64,000 nucleotides of DNA from VAZQ01 sp963827585 (GTDB lineage Bacteria > Pseudomonadota > Alphaproteobacteria > Rhizobiales > Xanthobacteraceae). The stretch is from positions 62,001-126,000 of the forward strand of contig CAWHCK010000060.1 in NCBI GenBank assembly GCA_963827585.1, written 5' to 3'. Of this stretch, positions 37,043 through 45,480 are shown piece after piece. Every line of letters begins with the position of its first letter. Position 1 is the stretch's first letter. The position numbers and the translations under genes are program-made. Under the pieces are notes generated by a model. The model was not told the DNA's origin and did not search any database. It saw only the letters and a program-made list of their open reading frames with translations.

Positions 37043-39616
37043 TCACGACCTCTTTTGCACCCAGAATTGGTACATGCCGGAAAAGGTCATCGGGTGCTCG
37101 CGTTCGAACACGTCCCACGACGCGAGGTCGGTCATGGACTCGTCGTGTGGGAATCTCGCCCGATATCGCTGCGGCGTGAAGTGATCGAGGTCGAAGCCGA
37201 TGAATGCGAGGCTATGGTCGGCGAGGAAGTCGGCGATCTGCGGAATCGTCAGGCGCTGTTCCTGCACATGGAACAGAAGGTCGCGGCACCCGCTCGTGCT
37301 GCAGAAGTCCCCCGACGCGGTGAGATTCTTGAAGCTTGCGTCATTCAGGAGGTCCTGGCGGCACCGACGAATGTCCGCGGCGGTCGGTTGATAGCCTCGC
37401 CCGGCGATGAAGGCGCGGGCGTTGACGATGTCCGCGCGCGCGATCTCGCTGTAAAGGCCCACTGCCATAAAGCCTCCGGGGCGCAGGAGCGAGAGCAGCA
37501 CGCGCCAGCCGGCAAACGGATCGGCGAGATGGTGCAGCACGCCCGCCGACTCGATGAGGTCGAAGCTGCGTCCGAGCGAACCGAGTTGCAGGATGTCGGC
37601 CTGACCATATTCGATATTGCTGCGATGAAGCTCACCGGTCTTGCGCCTGGCATAGGCCAGGCTGTTGAGACTTAAATCGACGGCGAGGACGCTAGCGCCG
37701 GCGAATCGCTGCGCGGTCTCGATCGCGTGCTGGCCGGTGCCGCAACCCGCAATCAGGACGTCTATGTCCGGCTTGCCCAGGCCTCGGAAAGTAGCAGCAG
37801 GCAATTTCCTTCGCAGGTAGCGATCGAACACGAGCGGCTGCCCGGGCGGCTCCGCCTTCGCCCAGCGGGGATAGGGATTTTCTTCGTATTGCTGGCGGAC
37901 CTTGCGCGATACCTCGGTTCCGATCGCGGTCAACGCTGGTATGGCTGCACGCAATTGCCGCTCTTGCGCGGGCTCGCCCACCTGCTGGATGAGCACCCCC
38001 ATGATGGCATCGGACCAGGTCTTGTCCAGGAGCGACACGGCGCCGGGCAGCGAGTGGAGCGGAAAATAAGCCGCGACCACTGCCAGACTAAATTCGGGAA
38101 TTGGGGCACCCGCAGCGAGCGCGGCGATCACGTCATCCCGCAGCCGCTGCGCCGCGTCGAATTCTTCGTCGGCATAAGCGAAAACCTGCTCGTTGAGGAA
38201 ACATTGCCGCGCCAGCGCGCAGCAGAACTCCAAAGTCGTTTCGTCGACCACCGATGCACGGCGCGCACCCGCGAGCTCGAGCAGCGCGAAACGCGTGGCG
38301 GTCAAGAGCCGCTCCAGCTCGAGATCGCCGATAGGGGCCGACTCCATGAGGCAGCGCAGCAGGCGGTGGCTCGACATCGCCGCCGGACCGGCCGCACCCA
38401 TGAGTTCATGCGCGGACAGGCGCCGCGGCCAAGCGTCCATGGCGCGAGCGATGCATGCGCTGATCGCGTTGTCCTGCTTGACGACTCGCGCGGCGGCGGC
38501 GGCCAGATCGTTGGCGCGCCCCCAGGGCTCCGCCAGCGCCCGCACCAGCAAAGAGCGGAAGTCCTCGGTGTCAGGCGGAGCGGACAGCACCCGCACGCAT
38601 TGAACGAAGAGCGACTTGGTTTCCGCCGTTTCCGCGATTGCAAGGGCGCGTCGGAGCGCGCCCAGCGCGTTGTCCGGCTGTCCTATGGACAGGAAGGCGC
38701 GGGCGAGATTGTTGTGAGCATCGATGAAATCCGGTTTGCGCGTCACCGCCCACTCGAAGCGACGGCCCGCCTCCTGGAAATCGCCGCGCGCCGCCAGCAC
38801 GATGCCAAGATTGTTGTGTGTCTCGACGACGTCCGGCTTGAGCGCGAGCGCGCGCCGATAGCATTGCGCTGCCTCATCCAGGCGGCCGAGCGCGAGATGC
38901 ACGTTGCCGAGATTGGCATGGGCATCGGCAAAATTTCCGTCGATGCTCAGCGCGCGCTCGAACTGGATGGCGGCGGCATCGAGCCGTTCCTGCTGCAGCA
39001 GGCACGTGCCGAGGTTGACATGAGCCTCGACCAGGTTCGGATCGAGCTCGAGCGCACGCTGAAAATGGACCACCGCCTCGTCCGGCCGGCCTTGCGCCAC
39101 CAGGGCATTGGCGAGATTGTTGTGCGCCCCGCCCAGAACCGGATTGAGCGCGAGCGCGCGCCGATAGGAGCTCACCGCCTCGTCCAATCGGCCGAGCTGC
39201 GAGAGCGCATTGGCGAGATTGTAATGGGCCTCGGCGCTCGGCTTTAGCGCGACCACGCGCTCATAGCATGCGACCGCGTCGCGGTGGCTGCCGAGTTCCC
39301 TGAGCAGGTTGCCGAGATTGGTATGCGCCTCGACATAGTCGGGCTTGAGCTTGACGGCGTGTCGGTAATGAACGACCGCCTCGCCGGGCCGGCCGAGCGC
39401 ATGCAGGGCGAACGCCATGTTGTAGTGATAGTCGGGAATGCGATCGTTGATCGCAATCGCCCGCCCGATCATATCGGCCGCGACCTGTGCCTGCCCGCGT
39501 TGCAAGGCGATGATGCCGAGATGGTGCAAGCTGGCAACGTGCCTGCGGTCGGATGCAAGCACTTGTCGGTAGAAGTTCTCGGCTTCGAACAGCTGCCCGG
39601 CCTGGTGATGGCGCAC
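37043..39616 (-). CDS. TPR-repeat protein fused to a SAM methyltransferase
   Basis: An 857-residue protein in three parts. Residues about 1-310 are eight or nine tetratricopeptide repeats, many with NLxxALxxLGRxDEA. Residues about 320-590 are a helical linker without recognised motifs. Near 595 the motif QQYEENPYPRW opens a class I methyltransferase domain, with VLIAGCGTGQHAIETAQRF as the SAM loop and LAVDLS at strand 2. Acceptor is unknown; such fusions modify proteins or glycans. The GTG at 39616 begins inside what reads as a helix; a further 25 or so codons upstream look coding, so an earlier start, possibly hidden by an indel near 39690, is likely. Confidence 0.83.
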   Translation of the reverse strand: MRHHQAGQLFEAENFYRQVLASDRRHVASLHHLGIIALQRGQAQVAADMIGRAIAINDRIPDYHYNMAFALHALGRPGEAVVHYRHAVKLKPDYVEAHTNLGNLLRELGSHRDAVACYERVVALKPSAEAHYNLANALSQLGRLDEAVSSYRRALALNPVLGGAHNNLANALVAQGRPDEAVVHFQRALELDPNLVEAHVNLGTCLLQQERLDAAAIQFERALSIDGNFADAHANLGNVHLALGRLDEAAQCYRRALALKPDVVETHNNLGIVLAARGDFQEAGRRFEWAVTRKPDFIDAHNNLARAFLSIGQPDNALGALRRALAIAETAETKSLFVQCVRVLSAPPDTEDFRSLLVRALAEPWGRANDLAAAAARVVKQDNAISACIARAMDAWPRRLSAHELMGAAGPAAMSSHRLLRCLMESAPIGDLELERLLTATRFALLELAGARRASVVDETTLEFCCALARQCFLNEQVFAYADEEFDAAQRLRDDVIAALAAGAPIPEFSLAVVAAYFPLHSLPGAVSLLDKTWSDAIMGVLIQQVGEPAQERQLRAAIPALTAIGTEVSRKVRQQYEENPYPRWAKAEPPGQPLVFDRYLRRKLPAATFRGLGKPDIDVLIAGCGTGQHAIETAQRFAGASVLAVDLSLNSLAYARRKTGELHRSNIEYGQADILQLGSLGRSFDLIESAGVLHHLADPFAGWRVLLSLLRPGGFMAVGLYSEIARADIVNARAFIAGRGYQPTAADIRRCRQDLLNDASFKNLTASGDFCSTSGCRDLLFHVQEQRLTIPQIADFLADHSLAFIGFDLDHFTPQRYRARFPHDESMTDLASWDVFEREHPMTFSGMYQFWVQKRS

Positions 39617-39713
39617 GGCGAGCGCGAACAGCGACGAACCGTCGGACGGCGGCGAGCCGGAATGCCTGCCGGCGGCGCGACGCTCTTTTCAATTCATGGG
39701 TCAGCCGCCGCGA

Positions 39714-40313
39714 TCACAAATACCGGCGCAGATCGGCGGCGGCGGCATCGGTCGTCCGCTTGAGACTGAAGGGCGAGACGAAACGGCCGGTCTTGTCCAT
39801 CAGATAGACAATGGCGGTGTGATCCATGGTGTAGCCACCTTGATCGAGCGGGACCTTCTTGAAATAGACGCGATAGGCCTTCGCGACCGCCGCAATCGCA
39901 GCAGGATCCCCGGTGAGACCGGAAAGATGCGGGTCGAAGCTCGACAGATACTCCTTCATCACGGCGGGCGTGTCGCGTTCGGGATCGACGGTGATGAACA
40001 GCGCACGCGTGCGGTCCGCATCGGGGCCGAGCGCGCGCAGAATCTCGGACACCTCGAACAGCGTCGTGGGGCAGACGTCGGGACAATTGGTGAAGCCGAA
40101 AAACACCAGGAACGGTCGGCCCTTCAATTCCTGGTCGGTGACCGCGTGCCCATCCTGATCGGTGAGCTTGAACGGTCCGCCGATGGCGGCGACTTGCTGC
40201 GCGACCGGTGTCGACAATCGCCCGCTCACGATCAGGATGACACCGAAGCACAGCACGAGCCCGGCGAGAAACGCCGTGGCCATGAGAAGAACGCGAACGC
40301 TGCGCGCGGTCAT
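39714..40313 (-). CDS. SCO1/SenC-family copper chaperone
   Basis: A 199-residue membrane-anchored thioredoxin-fold protein. After one N-terminal helix (VLLMATAFLAGLVLCFGVIL) the domain carries the copper site: FFGFTNCPDVCPTTL (CxxxC) and the distal histidine in YTMDHTAIVYLMD. SCO proteins deliver copper to, or reduce, the CuA centre of cytochrome oxidase on the periplasmic face. The reading is intact. A 54-residue membrane protein gene lies 31 bp upstream on the same strand. Confidence 0.92.
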   Translation of the reverse strand: MTARSVRVLLMATAFLAGLVLCFGVILIVSGRLSTPVAQQVAAIGGPFKLTDQDGHAVTDQELKGRPFLVFFGFTNCPDVCPTTLFEVSEILRALGPDADRTRALFITVDPERDTPAVMKEYLSSFDPHLSGLTGDPAAIAAVAKAYRVYFKKVPLDQGGYTMDHTAIVYLMDKTGRFVSPFSLKRTTDAAAADLRRYL

Positions 40314-40344
40314 GGTGGATTCCTCTGCCCTACCCCGCGAGCGT

Positions 40345-40509
40345 TTACAAGCAGGCGGCGATCCCCGCGACGATCATCTCGTAGAACACCGCCGTGCCGT
40401 AGTGCGCCCACAGCGCCACCGTTCCGGCGAGCAGGACGCCGGCGCCCGCCGCGATGAGCACGAGCAGGCGCGACAACGGGGGTGTGGCCTCGGAAACCGT
40501 CTCGGGCAT
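40345..40509 (-). CDS. 54-residue single-helix membrane protein upstream of the SCO gene
   Basis: Too short for usual ORF thresholds, but supported by an ATG at 40509 with GGGAGC five bases upstream and a clean reading to TAA. The product starts MPETVSEATPPLSRLL, has one long hydrophobic helix (VLIAAGAGVLLAGTVALWA) and ends HYGTAVFYEMIVAGIAACL. It lies 31 bp before the SCO gene on the same strand, so a shared transcript and a membrane role near oxidase assembly are plausible. I recognise no named family. The overlapping readings in other frames are Arg-rich and look non-coding. Confidence 0.7.
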   Translation of the reverse strand: MPETVSEATPPLSRLLVLIAAGAGVLLAGTVALWAHYGTAVFYEMIVAGIAACL

Positions 40510-40819
40510 TGCTGCTCCCGGTGCGTCCCGCCGGCGCGCAAGCTCGTCTACGGGCGCGCGCCAACTGCTTGTCAGGCACTTTGCCGATCCCGGGTATGCC
40601 CGAGATCAGCGGCTCTAACGCCGATCGGCGAGAGCGATCTCGATGCGGCCGGCCAAATCACCGCTCGGCCTCAGCGCTCGCTCCGACCTACCAAATAGGC
40701 CCGATCCCAGCCATGGACAATAGGCGCAGCACCCAAGGGAACGATGCGCCCAGGTCGCGACGATGCCCACCCGCACCGAGAGCGTTGTGACGACCTTGCG
40801 AAGATGGCGCAACTGCACG
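40510..40819. other. 310-bp intergenic region between tonB and the 54-residue membrane gene
   Basis: All flanking genes run leftward. Apparent continuations of the tonB frame into this region arise only from the second tonB frameshift. I see no gene or strong structure. Confidence 0.4.
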
Positions 40820-41667
40820 TCACTTGAGATTGAAGCGGATAGGCACGGTCGAGATCCACCCGCTCGCCGATCAATTCGCGCGGCGGCGGCGGGAACGGCT
40901 GCGCGCGGCGCAGCAGCGCGAGCGCCTCCTCGTCGAGCGCGGTCGCGCCCGACGAGCGCACCACGCGGCTGTCGACCACGCGCCCCTGCCGGTCGAGGCT
41001 GAAGAAGACCTGCGCAACTCCCTGCTCGCGGCGGGACTGGGAACCATCCGGATAGCGCTTGTTGCGCTCGAGCAGCGCCACGATCTGCGTCTTCCACGTC
41101 GGTATCGCGGTTGATGTCTGTCGGGACGATCTGGCCCTGCAGCGGCGCGGCCGCAACTGCCGCCGTCTCCTCCGGTATCGCCTGGGGCGCGGAGGTGGTG
41201 GGAGCCGGCGGTCGCGGCTCCTGCCGCTGCGGGGTATCCCGCTTGACCTCCTGCGGCGGCGGGGGCTCGATCGCCACTTCCGGATTGGGCGCGGGCTTGA
41301 CTTCCGGCGGCGGCTCTTCGATCGGTTTCGACTCGACTTTTTCTTCGATTTTCTGCTCGAGCTTCGCTTCGACCTTCTGCTCGACCTTCTCCTCGATCGT
41401 CTCCTCGAGATTCTCGGTCGGCTTGCTGGGCGAGGCGTCCGACATCACCTGCTCGGGTCCGGGGGGAATTTCCGTATGCAGCGTTGCGGGCGCGACCGGC
41501 ACCGGCGCGAACTCGATCACGATGGCGGCGGCGGGTTCTGCTGCCTCGTCCGAATCGCGCCACATCACCATCCCCGTGGCAATTCCGCCATGCGCCAACA
41601 CAACGACCGCGCCGCAGATCGCCCAGCGACGCAGGTCGGCAATGTCTTCGGCGCCGAACAGCATCAT
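40820..41667 (-). CDS. tonB: TonB energy-transducing protein (two frameshifts)
   Basis: About 281 residues after repair: an N-terminal membrane anchor (WAICGAVVVLAHGGIATGMV), a long spacer rich in Glu/Lys then Pro (EEKVEQKVEAKLEQK, EPPPPQEVK), and the C-terminal TonB domain containing TQIVALLERNKRYPDGS and GVAQVFFSLDRQGRVV. The frame shifts near 41105, before WKTQIV, and near 40850, where removing a G restores VDLTVPIRFNLK and the stop. Net length is two bases over a multiple of three, matching two insertions. TonB couples the inner-membrane proton gradient to outer-membrane receptors. The ATG overlaps the exbD stop (ATGA). Confidence 0.85.
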
Positions 41668-42093
41668 TGCCCGGGCACTTTCTCCAGTCCCACCAGCGCG
41701 ACCCTCAGGTACCCCGCCGTGCGCAGGACGTTCATCACGTCCATCAGTTCGCCATAAGGCACCGCCTTGTCCGCGCGCAGGAAGATGACCGTATCCTTCT
41801 CGCCCTTGGCGGCCGCGTCGAGAGAGCTGTGCAAGCGTTCGCGGGCGACGGGATCATTGCCGATGGCGAGCGGTCGGAAGGTCGGACTTCACCGTCAGGT
41901 ACAGCGGCTTGTCGGGCCGCTGCCGCGGTTCCGCCGTCGACGCCGGCAGGTTGACCTGGATGTCGACGGTGGCAAGCGGCGCCGCCACCATGAAGATGAT
42001 GAGCAGCACCAGCATCACGTCGATGAACGGCGTGACGTTGATCTCGTGGACCTCGTCAAGCTTGTCCTCGCCGTGATCGAGACGAACGCTCAT
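41664..42093 (-). CDS. exbD: ExbD biopolymer transport protein (one frameshift near 41885)
   Basis: About 142 residues after repair. The N-terminus MSVRLDHGEDKLDEVHEINV leads into the membrane helix TPFIDVMLVLLIIFMVAAPL, which contains the functional aspartate. The periplasmic domain continues past YLTVKSDL in a second frame: LAIGNDPVAR, then TVIFLRADKAVPYGELMDVM and LVGLEKVPGQ. Total length is one base over a multiple of three. It works with ExbB as the proton-driven motor for TonB. It lies 55 bp after exbB and overlaps tonB. Confidence 0.85.
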
Positions 42094-42148
42094 GGCGATA
42101 CTCTTGAATACCCGCGTGATGACACGCTTGTTGACTGAACTCTCAGGC

Positions 42149-42997
42149 TCACTCGGCGGCCGATAGCGGCGTCGCTCGGCGCGCGGAGGGGGTTGCGGCG
42201 GCCGGGCGCTCGAGGTCGCGGCTGACGAGCCGCAACACTGCCGCGGCGGTATCCCCCAGGAGCGCGCGATATCCCGCAATCGAACGCGCGAACACGTTAT
42301 AGATCACCACGGCCGGAATGGCGGCGGCAAGCCCGAGCGCGGTCGCCAGCAGCGCCTCGGCGATGCCCGGCGCCACCACCGCGAGATTGGTGGTCTGCGA
42401 TTTCGAGATGCCGATGAAGCTGTTCATGATCCCCCAGACGGTGCCGAACAGCCCGACGAACGGGGCGGTGGCGCCGATGGTGGCGAGGACGCCGGTGCCG
42501 CGCAAGATCTGCCGCCCATAGCTCGCCTCGATGCGCTCCAGCCGCGACGCGATCCGCTCCTTGATGCCTTCTCGTTCCATGGAGCCGGCGGACAGCTTCA
42601 ACTCCGTCACCGCCGCGTCGAGAAATTGCCTGATCTCGCCTTGGGCGCCGGCGAGCCGCTCCACGCCCTCGGAGGTGGACCGCACGCTCCCCAGGGCCTT
42701 CAGGGCGGCGGCCACCCGTCGCTTGGCAAGCAGGATCTCGACGGTCTTGGCGAGCCACACCGTCCAGGTCACGACCGAGGCAATGACGAGCCCGATCAAT
42801 ACTGCCTGCACCACCGGATCGGCATTGATGTACATGCCCCAGGGGCTGAGATCGCGCGGCAAGGTCGCGGTGGCCACGACGTTGTCCTGCGCCAGCGCCG
42901 CCGCGGGCACCGCGATCCACGCGATCGCCGCGATGCTTGATCCCCACGGGCCGCGCAACGCTCGAGCCCGCCGCTTATGAACTTCCCGATACTGCAT
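42149..42997 (-). CDS. exbB: ExbB / MotA-TolQ-ExbB proton-channel protein
   Basis: About 282 residues with a leader-like N-terminal segment, three membrane helices and the MotA/ExbB core: GVLATIGATAPFVGLFGTVWGIMN and later VAPGIAEALLATALGLAAAIPAV. The extended N-terminus with a signal-like hydrophobic region ending in ALAQ is typical of alphaproteobacterial tonB-system ExbB. I use the ATG at 42997 (MQYREVHK); 43012 is an alternative. First gene of exbB-exbD-tonB, preceded by a perfect palindrome about 52 bp upstream. Confidence 0.9.
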   Translation of the reverse strand: MQYREVHKRRARALRGPWGSSIAAIAWIAVPAAALAQDNVVATATLPRDLSPWGMYINADPVVQAVLIGLVIASVVTWTVWLAKTVEILLAKRRVAAALKALGSVRSTSEGVERLAGAQGEIRQFLDAAVTELKLSAGSMEREGIKERIASRLERIEASYGRQILRGTGVLATIGATAPFVGLFGTVWGIMNSFIGISKSQTTNLAVVAPGIAEALLATALGLAAAIPAVVIYNVFARSIAGYRALLGDTAAAVLRLVSRDLERPAAATPSARRATPLSAAE

Positions 42998-43048
42998 TCC
43001 CACTGGCCTCATCGCACTCGACGCCACCCCTAGCACGCGGCAAGCTGA

Positions 43049-43063
43049 TGTTACAATGTAACA
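43049..43063. promoter_or_regulatory. Zur/Fur-like operator upstream of exbB
   Basis: A perfect 15-bp palindrome, TGTTACAATGTAACA, lies 52 bp upstream of the exbB start. It matches the Zur-type core TGTTATANTATAACA at all but two positions (an exchange symmetrical about the centre). This suggests metal-responsive repression of the TonB operon by a Fur-family protein. The match is from memory of the consensus; no regulator gene is in the window. Confidence 0.5.
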
Positions 43064-43597
43064 CCTGCAAGTTCCGATGGCTGGTCTGCAGCCGGGTTGG
43101 AACTCGACCTCTATCCAGCACACGATAGCAGCGCGCGAGACGCTCTCGTCGCGCCTACGCAACGTTCAACCAGCGGCGCACCAGACCGTTCGCAGTCGCC
43201 TTGAATGGGCCATGCCGAGCTCCCCGCCACCGAGCCGGCGCCGCGGAAGTCTTAAGCTTCGACAGCTGCGGCGTCGAAGAGTCTTGCTCGATATAGATAT
43301 TCACAGTGCCGATCAATATAGTCTGCAGGCTTTTGCAGTTTTGAATTGTTATAATCAAATAGATCGCGCGCGCCGAATGATCAGTAACGCGGTACATTGT
43401 TAAGATTGGCGCTAAGTTCAATCGGATAGCAAGTAATACAAATTTCAACTGTTGTAATCGGAGGGACCTCTGAGGTAATGCGCAGTTCATCGGCAGCAGG
43501 GGCGCAAATTCCCAGCTTCGGTTCGGACCAAGCGCCGATGACCCCGAACATGCGAGCCGCTTTCGCTGACCCCACTGGATGGCGCATCGCCGAACAT
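43064..43597. other. non-coding, AT-richer region upstream of exbB
   Basis: No supported gene in about 530 bp. Bases about 43260-43480 are distinctly AT-rich (runs such as TTGTTATAATCAAATAG) compared with the surrounding GC-rich DNA, and short frames there look non-coding. It could be a promoter zone or a patch of foreign DNA beside the tRNA gene. Confidence 0.45.
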
Positions 43598-43671
43598 TGG
43601 AGCGGGCGAAGGGAATCGAACCCTCGTATGCAGCTTGGGAAGCTGCCGTTCTGCCATTGAACTACGCCCGC
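43598..43671 (-). tRNA. tRNA-Gly (CCC anticodon)
   Basis: Complete cloverleaf on the minus strand: acceptor GCGGGCG pairs with CGCCCGC, D-arm GTTC/GAAC, anticodon stem GCAGC/GCTGC with loop TTCCCAA (anticodon CCC, reading GGG), T-arm with TTCGATT loop. Discriminator T is followed by an encoded CCA, so the mature 3' end is at 43598. Body length is 71 nt before CCA, normal for tRNA-Gly. Confidence 0.96.
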
Positions 43672-44040
43672 GCTCGCCCGGAGGCGGCAGCAGGATAACG
43701 CGAATGCACCGCGGGGAAAAGCCGGCGCCACACGCTCGTCATTGCATCGCGCATGAAAATAAATGGAATGGCCATTCGCTACTGCCAACTCGTGCCGCGG
43801 CTCTACAATTTCTGCCTCGCTCGGCTTTCGGCGCAACCGAATGATGCCATCGCGGGCATTCTGCTCCGACGAGAGTCAGGTCTCTCGCCGATCGGAGCTA
43901 CCGCGATGGCGCCCCTCTGTCCATAGACAGAAGCGCAGCGGGAGCAAGCTGGAGCGTTGCTCTTGCTGCAGTGCCCACTAATCTTGCGGCACGGGTCGTT
44001 TCGGCCGCGACGCACCGATTTGCGAGGAGGGAGCCAGGCG
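43672..44040. other. 369-bp gap between tRNA-Gly and the alpha/beta hydrolase gene
   Basis: No supported gene. The only element I recognise is the Shine-Dalgarno stretch GGAGGGAG just before 44041. No integrase fragment or tRNA 3'-end repeat is visible. Confidence 0.4.
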
Positions 44041-45249
44041 ATGACAATGGAAGAGGACATCGGCACACGAGCTCACGGCGGCGGCGGCGCGGACGCAAGC
44101 ACCTGGGCCGTGCACTTTCCGGGCAATCTGCGCTGGAGCAACGCCATGCAGATCGTCAAGGGCATGGCGCCCTACGCCGCCGTTGCCATGGGTGAGGTCG
44201 ACCGCGTCGGACGGCGGCTCGCGGCGCGCGCCGCGGAGGCCGATCTCGATCGCGTCTGGCGTGAGGAATGGGCCGCCATGGCCGATCGCGTCGCCGCCGT
44301 CGCCGACCAGGCCGCGGCGGAAGGGCGTCACATCACCGCCGGCAACCACTACATGCGCGCGGGCAACTACTACTACAGCGCCGAACGCTTCATCGCGCCC
44401 GGGCCGGACAAGATGGCCATGTATCGTCAGGCGCTGCGCGCCTATCGCGCGGCCATGGAACGGCTCCATCCCGAGATCGAGCGCGTCGAGGTGCCCTACG
44501 AGGCTGCGAGCCTTCCGGCCTATTTCGTCAAAGGCGCCGGCAGCGGCGCCCGACCGACCGTGGTTCTGTTCGACGGCATGGACAATGCCAAGGAGATGAG
44601 CGTGATCTTCGCGGGTCTCGATCTTGCCAAGCGCGGGATCAACACGCTGGCCATCGATGGGCCCGGTCAGGCCGAGGCGCTGCGCTTGCGCAACATCCAT
44701 AGCCGCCACGATTACGAGGTGGCGGGCACCGCGGCCTACGACTACGTCGCCTCCCGCCCCGAGGTCGATCCCAAGCGCGTCGCGGTCATGGGCTACAGCT
44801 TCGGCGGCTATCATGCGCCGCGCGTTGCGGCATTCGAGAAGCGCTATGCCGCCGCCGTCGCCTTTGGCGCCATGCACTGGAGCATCTACGACTGGGTCGC
44901 CGGCAACGCGGCCAAGCTTGCGGTCGATCCGCGCACAAGCTCCACCTCGATCTTTCAATTCCGCTGGGTGGTGGGCGCGCCGGACAACGAGACCGCGCTG
45001 GAACGGGCGAAGCGGTTCACGCTCGAAGGTGTCGCCGAGCGCATCGAATGCGCGTTCCTCGTGTTGCACGGCGAGAACGACCGCATCGTGCCGCTCTCGG
45101 AGGCAAAGAAGCTCTACGAGCAGGTCGGCTCGAAGCGCAAGCACATCAAGATCTTCACCGCCGAGGAAGGCGGCGCCGAGCACTGCCAGGTCGATCACCG
45201 CCAACTCGGCGTCGACTACATCGGCGACTGGCTGCTCGCGAACATGTAG
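44041..45249 (+). CDS. alpha/beta-hydrolase, C-C hydrolase-like (DHPON-hydrolase/FrsA type)
   Basis: A 402-residue hydrolase with a helical N-terminal domain (about residues 1-150) and a C-terminal alpha/beta fold. The nucleophile elbow is GYSFGGY with Ser253; the likely triad is completed by Asp347 in GENDRI and His381 in AEHCQVDH. The layout resembles the family that includes 2,6-dihydropseudooxynicotine hydrolase, which cleaves C-C bonds in N-heterocycle breakdown, and FrsA-like esterases. GGAGGGAG precedes the ATG. It leads a region with a molybdenum hydroxylase and a thiamine-diphosphate enzyme, supporting a catabolic role; substrate unknown. Confidence 0.82.
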   Translation: MTMEEDIGTRAHGGGGADASTWAVHFPGNLRWSNAMQIVKGMAPYAAVAMGEVDRVGRRLAARAAEADLDRVWREEWAAMADRVAAVADQAAAEGRHITAGNHYMRAGNYYYSAERFIAPGPDKMAMYRQALRAYRAAMERLHPEIERVEVPYEAASLPAYFVKGAGSGARPTVVLFDGMDNAKEMSVIFAGLDLAKRGINTLAIDGPGQAEALRLRNIHSRHDYEVAGTAAYDYVASRPEVDPKRVAVMGYSFGGYHAPRVAAFEKRYAAAVAFGAMHWSIYDWVAGNAAKLAVDPRTSSTSIFQFRWVVGAPDNETALERAKRFTLEGVAERIECAFLVLHGENDRIVPLSEAKKLYEQVGSKRKHIKIFTAEEGGAEHCQVDHRQLGVDYIGDWLLANM

Positions 45250-45258
45250 TCGCAGACC

Positions 45259-45349
45259 GTAGGATGGGTTGAGTGAAGCGAAACCCATCGCTTTCCGCCG
45301 CAACCGATGCTCGCGGCTGATGGGTTTCGCTTCGCTCAACCCATCCTAC
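45259..45349. repeat. palindromic repeat, GTAGGATGGG...CCCATCCTAC family
   Basis: A 91-bp inverted repeat with arms of about 30 bp: GTAGGATGGGTTGAGTGAAG on the left and its near-complement ending CAACCCATCCTAC on the right. It lies ten bases after the hydrolase stop and could act as a terminator or mRNA-stabilising hairpin. A second copy is at 56419-56541 and a half copy at 58068-58098, so this is a dispersed family. Confidence 0.88.
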
Positions 45350-45373
45350 GACCCAGAACATGCGCGCGGACCC

Positions 45374-45480
45374 CGTCGACGGAAGCGCCGGCGCGTGATC
45401 CAATGGAGCTCCCGCTCGGCGGGCAATGGCCGGTCAACGGCAATGCAACCAGGGAGGTGGCATCATGCACGATCTCTTTC
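45374..45480. repeat. Bug-gene 5' leader, copy 1 (direct repeat with 48569-48850)
   Basis: Sequence including GTGATCCAATGGAGCTCC, ATGGCCGGTCAACGGCAA, CAACCAGGGAGG and GGCATCATGC spans the promoter-proximal region and start of the Bug gene. Nearly the same series recurs at 48569-48850, interrupted there by two hairpin elements. This copy is contiguous and appears ancestral. Confidence 0.7.

Noticed and set aside
37727..39247. 506-codon open frame opposite the TPR-methyltransferase gene
   Set aside because: Its apparent repeats mirror the TPR repeats on the opposite strand; composition is atypical of protein.
40310..40579. Arg-rich 89-codon frame upstream of the SCO gene
   Set aside because: A different frame of the same strand encodes the 54-residue membrane protein with a ribosome-binding site; the longer frame has no protein-like pattern.
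43598..45249. Genomic island integrated at tRNA-Gly
   Set aside because: No integrase and no duplicated tRNA 3' end seen in the window; the accessory content downstream alone is insufficient.
43978..45339. 453-codon open frame opposite the alpha/beta hydrolase
   Set aside because: Shadow of a gene with a complete catalytic triad; the frame also runs through the palindromic repeat at 45259.
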